Source: Bacteroidales bacterium UBA4788 (GTDB lineage Bacteria > Bacteroidota > Bacteroidia > Bacteroidales > VadinHA17). Taken from it: DNA of 13,276 nt. The stretch covers positions 5,459 through 18,734 of the forward strand of contig DHGW01000041.1 of assembly GCA_002402965.1 (NCBI GenBank). Direction: 5' to 3'. Made by a program: the position numbers and the translations under genes. The notes under the pieces were generated by a model that was not told the DNA's origin, ran no database searches, and worked only from the letters and a program-made list of their open reading frames with translations. Shown here piece by piece: positions 1 through 5,967 of this stretch (the first letter of the stretch is position 1; each line of letters opens with the position of its first letter).

Positions 1-494
1 CCAAAGAATTCTGATATAATGGCAGGAAAATCAATCCGTGGATTTCCTTTATTTGAAGCCGAAAAGTCTCCCCCAAAAGCTGATTTCGTACCGTATTCAT
101 TTTCTAATGAGTATCTTACAGTATTGATATTGCTGCTTTTCATTTTGCCCAATTCCTTATTAGTCAAATAATAAGCTGCTGAAGCAATTTTGTCAACATA
201 GGCATAATTACCCTGGTCTGTTAAAGTTATCACCTCTCCGTTATCCAAATAGATCATCAGTCTTCCTCGTATAAATACCTCAATAGTTTTTGTGCTGACT
301 CCAAATAGTGCTGATTTACCATCCCTGGCAAATAAGATATTCAGGTCATTAATGTAATATTCATCCGAATTGGATTTTAATGTAAAGCTTTTAGTGCTCG
401 GGTAGCTATTTTCTCCAATGAAGAACAAATTCTGTCCCCCTGCCGTAAGAGATATTAACAGGATTGATATTGAAATAATCAGAGGTCTTTTCAT
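1..494 (-). CDS. Secreted hypothetical protein, N-terminal part (runs off the left edge)
   Basis: The minus strand is open from an ATG at 494 to the window edge, giving at least 164 residues. The protein starts MKRPLIISISILLISLTAGG-QN, a textbook Sec signal peptide with cleavage likely just before QN. The mature part reads as a beta-rich soluble protein (for example FIGENSYPSTKSF, then a segment with DNGEVITLTDQGNYAYVDKI), with no further membrane segment. I do not recognise a family. The alternating hydrophobic/charged pattern and codon use support real coding, and it is likely periplasmic or exported. The C-terminus and stop lie outside the window. An open 58-codon frame ends only 17 bp upstream, so this gene may once have been the distal member of an operon. 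Confidence 0.8.
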   Translation of the reverse strand, partial: MKRPLIISISILLISLTAGGQNLFFIGENSYPSTKSFTLKSNSDEYYINDLNILFARDGKSALFGVSTKTIEVFIRGRLMIYLDNGEVITLTDQGNYAYVDKIASAAYYLTNKELGKMKSSNINTVRYSLENEYGTKSAFGGDFSASNKGNPRIDFPAIISEFF

Positions 495-676
495 ATTTCT
501 ATCAATTTAGTTATCCTTGATTCTTCATTCGTGCTTTTAAGGTATAATGCTTATGAACTATGACTCTGTCATTAACGGTAGTTTTGCCCGTTATATGAAA
601 CAGAATCCAGGTCTGGCAATCTGTTGCAAGTAACAGATTAATTTCTTCTATGGCTATATTTGTGTTATAGAGACAC

Positions 677-988
677 TTAAGCGCTTTCTAGTTCATAGAC
701 CAGCTTTTTCTCTCTATCAAGCACTTTTCTGAATATTGGATTTCTGACAGCCTGGTTTTCGACCAGATCTATTGGCCTTTTCAAAATAGCTTCCAGCTTC
801 TCCTTGAACCCCATATAGTTATTAAAATACTCCTGAATGTCTAAGAGTTTGAATTCAACCAGAAAATCAATATCGCTTTCATCATTAAATTTATCTGTCA
901 ATACGGATCCGAATATATAAAGCTCCCTGACCTTGTGGAGCCTACAAGATCTGATAATTTGATCGATATTTCTCTCTATGATATTCAT
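677..988 (-). CDS. Minimal nucleotidyltransferase (MNT/MntA-like, NTP_transf_2 fold)
   Basis: From the ATG at 988 the protein has 103 residues, the usual size of the minimal nucleotidyltransferase family. The family signature is intact: GS at residues 27-28, then D39 and D41 in the SDIDFLVEF strand, and a third acidic residue D74 in RPIDLVE. These match the GSx(9-10)DxD metal-binding core plus third Asp of Pol-beta-type transferases. Known members are often the antitoxin of HEPN/MNT pairs, some of which AMPylate the HEPN toxin. No HEPN (HepT, DUF86) partner is found on either side. A start at 1015 is possible, but 988 is preferred because it begins at the family N-terminus and its ATG overlaps, as ATGA, the stop of a truncated PIN reading frame, which suggests translational coupling. 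The gene lies directly downstream of an excisionase-type HTH gene. Confidence 0.88.
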   Translation of the reverse strand: MNIIERNIDQIIRSCRLHKVRELYIFGSVLTDKFNDESDIDFLVEFKLLDIQEYFNNYMGFKEKLEAILKRPIDLVENQAVRNPIFRKVLDREKKLVYELESA

Positions 989-1071
989 ATAACAAAGATA
1001 AGATACTTCCTCCATAAGGGATAGAATACATTCGCATCCAGAACGAATGTAAACCGAATACTATGTATCAT
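985..1071 (-). pseudogene. PIN-domain toxin gene stub, truncated after the first catalytic strand
   Basis: On the minus strand a short frame starts at the ATG at 1071, overlapping the end of the upstream HTH gene by 11 bp. It reads MIHSIRFTFVLDANVFYP, and then about ten unrelated residues to a TGA at 985. The VLDANV(L/F)YP block is the beginning of PIN-domain ribonucleases that are regularly encoded just downstream of excisionase-type HTH antitoxins in Bacteroidota and Cyanobacteria; the first metal-binding Asp is retained (residue 12). Nothing of the rest of the roughly 130-190 residue domain follows, because the sequence switches to the nucleotidyltransferase upstream region near 1017. It cannot be an active nuclease. 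Recognition rests on a short motif plus the expected gene order. Confidence 0.7.
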
Positions 1072-1513
1072 ACATTCCTGATTCTTCATCCAATTTCATA
1101 AAATCCTGCAATTTCTTTTTCTGGGAAACCATCATTTTCTTTTTGAATGACATTAAGTCATCGTAACTTATTCTCCTGTGTTTACCCACTTTCGTGTAAG
1201 GAATTTTTCCTTCCTCAAGCAGGCGAACGACATGAGGTCTTGAACAACCTAACACTTCCGATGCTGCCTGTGTTGTTATTTCGGTTGCTACCGGGACTAC
1301 GGTAACCGGATTGCCCTTGCCTATTTCCTTCAATATTATCGATAAAAGCCTCAAGGCACTGAGAGGAATCCTGATTCTCTTCTCTGTTTCTGCAATCTCA
1401 ATCTCAGGTAAATCGGTCTGAAGCAATTCAAGCGAGGAGACGAGTGTTTCGTATGACTCTCTTGCGGCGAGTTGTTCTTCACGGTTTGGTTTCCTATTAT
1501 CAAATGGTTTCAT
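1061..1513 (-). CDS. Excisionase-family HTH DNA-binding protein, probable antitoxin/autorepressor
   Basis: This 150-residue protein has an N-terminal helical, charged region (1-75) and a MerR/excisionase-type winged HTH at about 78-126: TTQAASEVLGCSRPHVVRLL is the HTH proper and EGKIPYTKVGKHRRISYDDL the wing. A basic tail (KKKMMVSQKKKL) and an acidic C-terminus follow. This architecture is typical of antitoxins paired with PIN-domain toxins, where the antitoxin binds its own promoter and neutralises the nuclease. Here the next reading frame is only a PIN stub, so the protein has lost its usual partner. The 5' region carries 9-bp tandem repeats overlapping a promoter, consistent with autorepression. 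The start at 1513 follows a predicted transcript start by about 18 bp. Calling it an antitoxin is inference from architecture and order. Confidence 0.88.
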   Translation of the reverse strand: MKPFDNRKPNREEQLAARESYETLVSSLELLQTDLPEIEIAETEKRIRIPLSALRLLSIILKEIGKGNPVTVVPVATEITTQAASEVLGCSRPHVVRLLEEGKIPYTKVGKHRRISYDDLMSFKKKMMVSQKKKLQDFMKLDEESGMYDT

Positions 1514-1538
1514 TGTGTGATCGTTGTTTGTCTATTTG

Positions 1539-1570
1539 CAAAACTAAACGAAATAAACGAAACAAACAAA
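1539..1570 (-). promoter_or_regulatory. Minus-strand Bacteroidota-type promoter of the HTH gene
   Basis: Read on the minus strand, TTTG (1570-1567), a 20-bp spacer and TAGTTTTG (1546-1539) match the TTTG / TAnnTTTG consensus exactly. Transcription would start near 1532, leaving a leader of about 18 nt before the ATG at 1513. The spacer is built of 9-bp repeats, so a repressor bound there would cover the promoter. Confidence 0.6.
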
Positions 1571-1589
1571 ATAGACGAAACAAAAAATC
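1545..1589. repeat. 9-bp tandem repeats (putative operator) with an inverted copy nearby
   Basis: Five consecutive 9-bp units are seen: TAAACGAAA, TAAACGAAA, CAAACAAAA, TAGACGAAA and a degenerate CAAAAAATC. An inverted copy of the right-hand part lies at 1524-1537 (TTGTTTGTCTATTT), differing from the complement of 1569-1583 by a single inserted base. The units coincide with the promoter spacer of the excisionase-type HTH gene. Nine bp is slightly less than one helical turn, so bound protomers would spiral gradually around one side of the DNA. The likely role is an operator for that HTH protein. The A-rich composition means chance repetition cannot be fully excluded. Confidence 0.55.
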
Positions 1590-1595
1590 AGCGAG

Positions 1596-1626
1596 TTTGA
1601 TATTAGCCGTAAATTGCCTATACTTG
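1596..1626 (+). promoter_or_regulatory. Plus-strand promoter of the dimethylargininase-family gene
   Basis: TTTG (1596-1599), a 19-bp spacer and TATACTTG (1619-1626) fit the Bacteroidota consensus with one mismatch. Transcription would start around 1632, about 33 nt before the GTG start. It is divergent from, and adjacent to, the promoter and repeats of the HTH gene, so the repeat-binding protein could affect both. Confidence 0.45.
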
Positions 1627-1665
1627 AGGTAACTGATACCGATAATAATCAAATTCTGTAATAAA

Positions 1666-2418
1666 GTGTATACAAAAGCAATAGTAAGAAGACCGGGCAG
1701 GAACTTTGCCAACGGGATAACCACGTCAAACCTGGGACAACCGGATTTCGGCAAAGCCCTGGAGCAGCATGCTGCATACTGCGAAGCGCTGATCATGTGC
1801 GGTGTGGAACTGACAATACTGGATGCCGACGAAAGATATCCTGATGGCTGTTTCGTTGAGGATACGGCTGTTGTCAACAGCAGGGTGAAAGTCATATCCA
1901 GACCCGGGGCCGACACAAGAAGGGGAGAGGAGGAGGCCATTTCCCGGGTCCTGGCTGGGTTCGGACCAACTGAGTCAATCATTGCGCCCGGCACACTGGA
2001 GGGAGGTGACATACTGAGGGCTGAGAACCATTACTTCATTGGTATCTCCGAAAGGACAAATACGGAGGGCGCAAGCCAGCTGTCAGCCATCCTTGGGAAA
2101 CATGGCTTCACTTCTTCTGTCGTCCGGGTGGAGGCAGGACTGCACCTGAAATCGGACATCGCTTACCTCGGCAACGGTAATTTCATTTCCACCCCAGTGT
2201 TTTCACATGTGGCTCACCCTGCAAACACTATCATCCTTGACCCTGAGGAATATTATTCGGCCAATTGCCTGCGGGTCAATGACTATCTCCTGATCGCGAA
2301 AGGATTCCCGAAATCAAAAAAGAAGATACTGGACCTCGGTTACAATATTATCGAGCTTGATATGTCAGAGTTCAGGAAAATGGACGGCGGCCTTACCTGC
2401 CTGTCGCTGCTGTTCTGA
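1666..2418 (+). CDS. N(G),N(G)-dimethylarginine dimethylaminohydrolase family amidinohydrolase
   Basis: The 250-residue product is a full-length member of the dimethylargininase branch of the pentein/amidinotransferase superfamily. These enzymes hydrolyse methylated arginines to citrulline and a methylamine; some relatives act on arginine or other guanidino compounds. The family landmarks occur in order: AIVRRPG (5-11), ITTSNLGQPD (18-27), ERYPDGCFVEDTAV (56-69), ISRPGADTRRGE (77-88), GTLEGGDILR (109-118), GISERTN (126-132), the catalytic His in GLHLKSDIAYLG (H160), and the nucleophile Cys in the C-terminal DGGLTCLSLLF (C245). All catalytic positions are present. The start is GTG at 1666: an in-frame stop at 1630-1632 and the absence of another start between them leave no alternative that keeps the N-terminal strand. 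No arginine-pathway genes lie beside it, so it is probably a single-gene unit. Cytoplasmic; exact substrate not decidable from sequence. Confidence 0.93.
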   Translation: MYTKAIVRRPGRNFANGITTSNLGQPDFGKALEQHAAYCEALIMCGVELTILDADERYPDGCFVEDTAVVNSRVKVISRPGADTRRGEEEAISRVLAGFGPTESIIAPGTLEGGDILRAENHYFIGISERTNTEGASQLSAILGKHGFTSSVVRVEAGLHLKSDIAYLGNGNFISTPVFSHVAHPANTIILDPEEYYSANCLRVNDYLLIAKGFPKSKKKILDLGYNIIELDMSEFRKMDGGLTCLSLLF

Positions 2419-2531
2419 CAGATTGATACCTGCATTGGTTTCACCATCGCCGGTTCCTGTGCCAGTTGACGGAGGCAGCAGACCCCCTTCATCAGGATCA
2501 AAAACGGTCTTCAGTACCAACGCCCTGTGCG

Positions 2532-3389
2532 TCACGGTGTCATTGCCTCGTTTGCGGGCTGCTTGGATTTGATTATTTCTGCCGCCTTGTAGAGTATCAC
2601 TATCTCCAGCAGTTCGGCGGGGATCAGCATTATATGTCCGATGAATGAGAGTATGATTGTAAGGAAAAAGCAGGAGGCGGCAATTTCAAATATACCTGCA
2701 GCTACCGGAACATTTCCGAATGATCTATGAAGCTTGATCAGGGAGATACCGTAGAGGATACCTATCCCTCCGAAAGTCAGTGCCTGTGCCCCGAGGATGA
2801 ATTCCCGCTCAATTGAATCATAAAACAGTGAAGCGATATCATATGAGATAATCAGGAACACGCCAAAAATAAGGACATAGGACATGATTTTCAGGAGATA
2901 GTTCCTGAACATGTGGCCGACCAGGATGAAGCCCCTCTGGAAGTAAAAGAAAGAGATGAAGACAGCCACCTTTATGATGATATATACCGTGATGCCGAAG
3001 ATCATCCGGTCCTCTTTATATCGGAAATATTCTGCCGCAGCTTCAAGGAACCCTAGAATGAAATAGACCAGTCCCAGGAGCCAGGCGGTGTTAAGCTGCT
3101 TAATCAGGAATGTGCCGGACCGGTCGGGGTCGATATCAATCAGAAAAGTATCCTTCAGCCATTCAGAGAAACTCTTTCTGTCAGCGTCATTATCCGATAT
3201 TTTGCTCAGGTCGTAATCGAGTGCCGCGAGGATTGTTTTGACAGTATAACTTCTCGGGGTGACTTCACCTGCCTCTATCCGCTGGAGGGTCCGCACACTT
3301 ATATTACACCTGTCGACAAGTTCTTCCTGGGTGAGACCTTTCCCCTTTCTGAGTTCGGTGATCTTTCTGCCTAATTCCGGTTGTTTCAT
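2532..3389 (-). CDS. XRE-family HTH regulator with C-terminal multi-pass membrane domain
   Basis: From the ATG at 3389 the protein has 285 residues. Residues 1-60 form an XRE/Cro-type HTH: LGRKITELRKGKGLTQEELV, then CNISVRTLQRIEAGEVTPRS. A charged linker (61-95) is followed by five or six hydrophobic stretches at about 100-117, 129-148, 168-188, 196-218, 228-250 and 251-267, so the DNA-binding domain is tethered to the inner membrane. Proteins of this layout are common in Bacteroidota and lack a defined function; they may sense membrane or envelope state. An in-frame ATG at 3470 would add 27 residues (MTGKVPSNYF...) with no domain, and a promoter-like element lies between the two ATGs, so 3389 is preferred. 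The gene converges with the dimethylargininase gene and lies downstream of the GH44 gene on the same strand. Confidence 0.88.
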   Translation of the reverse strand: MKQPELGRKITELRKGKGLTQEELVDRCNISVRTLQRIEAGEVTPRSYTVKTILAALDYDLSKISDNDADRKSFSEWLKDTFLIDIDPDRSGTFLIKQLNTAWLLGLVYFILGFLEAAAEYFRYKEDRMIFGITVYIIIKVAVFISFFYFQRGFILVGHMFRNYLLKIMSYVLIFGVFLIISYDIASLFYDSIEREFILGAQALTFGGIGILYGISLIKLHRSFGNVPVAAGIFEIAASCFFLTIILSFIGHIMLIPAELLEIVILYKAAEIIKSKQPANEAMTP

Positions 3390-3412
3390 TGCCTGGATTT
3401 TTAAATCTTCAC

Positions 3413-3444
3413 CAATATTACGACTGAAAAACCGATGCGTGAAA
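3413..3444 (-). promoter_or_regulatory. Possible promoter of the membrane XRE regulator
   Basis: On the minus strand TTTC (3444-3441), a 20-bp spacer and TAATATTG (3420-3413) each differ by one base from TTTG and TAnnTTTG. Transcription would start near 3406, about 17 nt before the ATG at 3389. This favours that start over the upstream ATG at 3470. Confidence 0.35.
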
Positions 3445-3598
3445 TAATTCGAAGGTACTTTACCCGTCATTTACCCGACATTTATGCGTTAACAGTTTTG
3501 GCAGATCAGGATGCCCCCTGTCAAACAGGTCTTTCACAGCCATTTGAAATGAGGATATCCGCCACTAATCCGGGATATGGCTATCCTGAACAGGTTTG

Positions 3599-5506
3599 TT
3601 ACTTACCCCCGGTAAAAACCAGTTTGGTGCGCCAGGTATGACCCTGATATTCAGCAGTCAGCACATAGATGCCTGATGCGAGCCCCGTCACTGACAGATC
3701 GATTTCGGAATTGTTTTCAGCATCCCTGGTTAACACCGTGTTACCTGCAAGATCTATGAACTTTAACGTTATTTTCCCTGATACCTCAGCAGGGAATTGA
3801 ATTTTGATTCTTCCCGAAGCCGGGTTGGGCCAGACACTGAACGATTCCGGGTCACCGGAATCCTGTTGATTCTCTTCGATACCAGTCAGCGCTCCCTTCA
3901 GTATTACAGCAGTCGTTGACAGTGCCGGCAGTGTTATATTGAACGAATTGCCTGTAACTGTGACGGTCTTGCTTTTCAGGGCATTGGATGTATGTGAAAC
4001 AAACGTCTCTGTTGAAGGCAGCGAGGATAATTCAAGGACATCAAAATTCCCGTTGGGAACATTAAACCCGGTAAGATTTACGGTGGCAGTCCTCGATGCA
4101 ACGAGATCGCGGTTAACCAGGATGACAGTCATGGAATCATTGCTGCCGTTGACGGAACTATAGCCCGAGACAGTTGCTTCATTGCCCGAGGTTGTCTTTA
4201 CCCGTGTGCCCTTTGTGTACCGGCTGAACAGGTGCAACGTCTCCCACATCCCCGTCTTCCACGACCACGGCGTGAATATTTCAACACCGTTATCCGCAAA
4301 CGTGCCAAGCATCGATGCGTAAACCACAGAAACGATATTCGGGTCAGATGATCTTATGTCGTTTTCCGTCAGGGCAATAGTTATGCCATGATTCTCGCCG
4401 AAATGCTTCAGCAACCAGTCATTGATCCTCTTGAAAATGTACTCTTTGTTCTGGGAGCCGTCCCAACCTCCGTTTACAGTTTTTACCCCGTTGGCGCCGG
4501 GATAGACATAGGTTTCGTCATAGAAAACGCGGTGCAGCTGAACCATGTCGGCATTTGAAGATTCCGAGGGATAAAAGTGTATGTCAAGCACATCGAGGAG
4601 GCGTACTCCTGTTGCCTTCTGCTCGTCGGCAACCCGTTTGATGAAGTATTCAAGCCAGCAATAATTTTTACCGTCGATACTTAATGACTGATCTCCCCAT
4701 CTATACCACTGCCATTCGTTGGCAGGCACAGGGCCTGTAAGTTTGATTTCCGGGAACCTCTCACGGGCTTTCTTCGCCACTGCGAAATATGAATCCATGA
4801 ATGCGGAAGCAGACAACAGCGAAGACATTACGTCATCATGAGTCCCGTTCCAGATCTCCGGCTCATTGTCCATGCTCCAGTAGATGAACTGGTTTTTATC
4901 AAAACCCAGTCCTCCCTGCCCGAACCAGTGCTTAAGAACACCGGTTGTTGAGTCGGCATCCCAATCCTCCAGGTAGAGATCAGGGTTTCCGTTTACAAGC
5001 GCCTGGGAGCCTCCGGCAGGATTGACCTGTCCGCCCCCGGCGAGGTTCTGCCCGACGCCGCTCCACCAGTTCGACCCGTTGTATGACCAGTCGTTAAAGT
5101 TGTTGTTCTTGTTGCCCGCGGCCTTCCCGATCAGCTGGAAGGCCCACATGACCTGCAGGCCGGGCATGGTCTGTTGTATCTCCTGTGATGCGTAGTCCCA
5201 GTTATGGCCATATACATTGTTGTACCAGTCGGGATGGCTTCCCAACTTTTTGCGCCAGTTATACTTGGTGGCATTGTTACCACCGTTCTCGCGCGCAAAG
5301 CGAAGCCCGGCTTCCTTGTAGCGATTAATATTTTCCGCAGTGGTGGGGGAGGCCGGATTATCAGACAGATTATTGTTCCGTCCGAAGATATTTGGCGAAA
5401 CAGGTCTGCGGCCTTCGCTGGCTGTTACCTGGATAGTTATGTTCTGTGCTTTTCCCGCCTGGAAAACCAGCAGCAGGACTGAAGCAAGAAGTAATATTTT
5501 TTTCAT
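3599..5506 (-). CDS. Secreted GH44 endo-beta-glucanase/xyloglucanase-type enzyme with T9SS sorting tail
   Basis: The product has 635 residues. Residues 1-20 are a signal peptide (MKKILLLASVLLLVFQAGKA). About 25-545 match glycoside hydrolase family 44: ENGGNNATKYNWRKKLGSHPDWY (73-95), WAFQLIGKAAG (121-131), WSMDNEPEIWNGTHDD (210-225) carrying the acid/base Glu215, GPVPANEWQWYRWG (258-271), DVLDIHFYP (305-313), and the probable nucleophile Glu381 in IALTENDIR, with TPWSW at 412-416. GH44 folds as a TIM barrel plus a beta-sandwich and retains stereochemistry; characterised members cut cellulose derivatives, xyloglucan or mixed beta-1,4-glucans. The C-terminus (about 556-635, SVWPNPASGRIKIQFP ... 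SGIYVLTAEY) is a type A T9SS sorting domain, so the enzyme is exported to the cell surface or medium. No carbohydrate-binding module is evident. The gene stands alone, upstream of a membrane XRE gene on the same strand. Confidence 0.92.
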   Translation of the reverse strand: MKKILLLASVLLLVFQAGKAQNITIQVTASEGRRPVSPNIFGRNNNLSDNPASPTTAENINRYKEAGLRFARENGGNNATKYNWRKKLGSHPDWYNNVYGHNWDYASQEIQQTMPGLQVMWAFQLIGKAAGNKNNNFNDWSYNGSNWWSGVGQNLAGGGQVNPAGGSQALVNGNPDLYLEDWDADSTTGVLKHWFGQGGLGFDKNQFIYWSMDNEPEIWNGTHDDVMSSLLSASAFMDSYFAVAKKARERFPEIKLTGPVPANEWQWYRWGDQSLSIDGKNYCWLEYFIKRVADEQKATGVRLLDVLDIHFYPSESSNADMVQLHRVFYDETYVYPGANGVKTVNGGWDGSQNKEYIFKRINDWLLKHFGENHGITIALTENDIRSSDPNIVSVVYASMLGTFADNGVEIFTPWSWKTGMWETLHLFSRYTKGTRVKTTSGNEATVSGYSSVNGSNDSMTVILVNRDLVASRTATVNLTGFNVPNGNFDVLELSSLPSTETFVSHTSNALKSKTVTVTGNSFNITLPALSTTAVILKGALTGIEENQQDSGDPESFSVWPNPASGRIKIQFPAEVSGKITLKFIDLAGNTVLTRDAENNSEIDLSVTGLASGIYVLTAEYQGHTWRTKLVFTGGK

Positions 5507-5707
5507 AATAATCGCACCACGGAAGTTATCGTATTGGTACTGATTTCCGGGAATTTAAAGTAAGTGTTTTATTTCATCACTGCGAACAGCGGTATCAGAG
5601 TTTTCGTGATGCGTTTCCTGTCTTCCGGTATTCTGCTGATTAATACGACGGTGCAGGCGGGCACCAGGGTTTGAAATGGGGTCATAATTTTTTTGTCTTT
5701 GCATGTG
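5507..5707. other. Intergenic region upstream of the GH44 gene
   Basis: This forms most of the GH44 5' region. The minus strand has no exact TTTG/TAnnTTTG pair near the GH44 start; the closest -7-like element is TACTTTAA at about 5556-5563. A 70-codon minus-strand frame here (5555-5767) has no recognisable features and is judged non-coding. No terminator or RNA gene is seen. Confidence 0.4.
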
Positions 5708-5893
5708 ATGAGGCAAAGACACTGCAACGGCATAATCGTAGGACTGACGTTCCTGTTTCTTTGCCATGGAGTCAGAGGATATTACCCACGGTATAATGAA
5801 CCGCTTCAGGAAGACACTCCGTTTTCCCGGACGGTAATTACCGAGAGCAATGAAGCGCTGGAAGAGACATACAAAGCCCCGGGAATTGATTAG
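5708..5893 (+). CDS. Possible small secreted peptide of unknown function
   Basis: A 61-codon frame from an ATG at 5708 encodes a basic N-terminus, a hydrophobic stretch (GIIVGLTFLFLCHGVRG, about 8-24) resembling a signal peptide, and a short polar tail (YYPRYNEPLQED ... ESNEALEETYKAPGID). TTTG (5670-5673), a 20-bp spacer and TGTCTTTG (5694-5701) could act as a promoter, though transcription would then start almost on the ATG. It lies between the divergent GH44 gene and the convergent gene ending at 5968. I know no family with this sequence. It may be a chance frame or the N-terminal remnant of a longer exported protein; only the signal-like segment speaks for it. Confidence 0.28.
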   Translation: MRQRHCNGIIVGLTFLFLCHGVRGYYPRYNEPLQEDTPFSRTVITESNEALEETYKAPGID

Positions 5894-5967
5894 ACCCTGG
5901 CATGTTACCCAACAGTAAAACTCTCATTGTATCTCTCGCAAAATACCAGTCTCCGGAGCTGCTATAT

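Noticed and set aside
495..676. Search for a HEPN (HepT/DUF86) partner next to the nucleotidyltransferase
   Set aside because: No frame there carries the RxxxxH-type HEPN motif or has the roughly 110-residue helical length; the only open stretch is 58 codons and unlike HepT.
1545..1589. Repeats considered as a CRISPR array or replication iterons
   Set aside because: Units are only 9 bp, without spacers, and no Cas or replication initiator gene is nearby; the operator explanation fits the promoter overlap.
1500..2012. 170-codon minus-strand frame opposite the dimethylargininase gene
   Set aside because: It is antisense to a full-length, motif-complete enzyme gene and its translation shows no recognisable domain.
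2419..2531. Minus-strand open stretch just beyond the XRE gene stop, searched for a frameshifted C-terminus and for a terminator
   Set aside because: The XRE protein already ends plausibly after its last membrane segment, the extra translation is Gly/Thr/Pro-rich without similarity to the family, and no strong hairpin with a T-run was found.
3517..3529. Small hairpin CCTGT-CAA-ACAGG between the GH44 and XRE genes
   Set aside because: A 5-bp stem with no adjoining T-run on the relevant strand is too weak to call a terminator.
5555..5767. 70-codon minus-strand frame upstream of GH44
   Set aside because: Composition is Gln/His/Arg rich with no domain or signal, and it overlaps the more plausible plus-strand small ORF.
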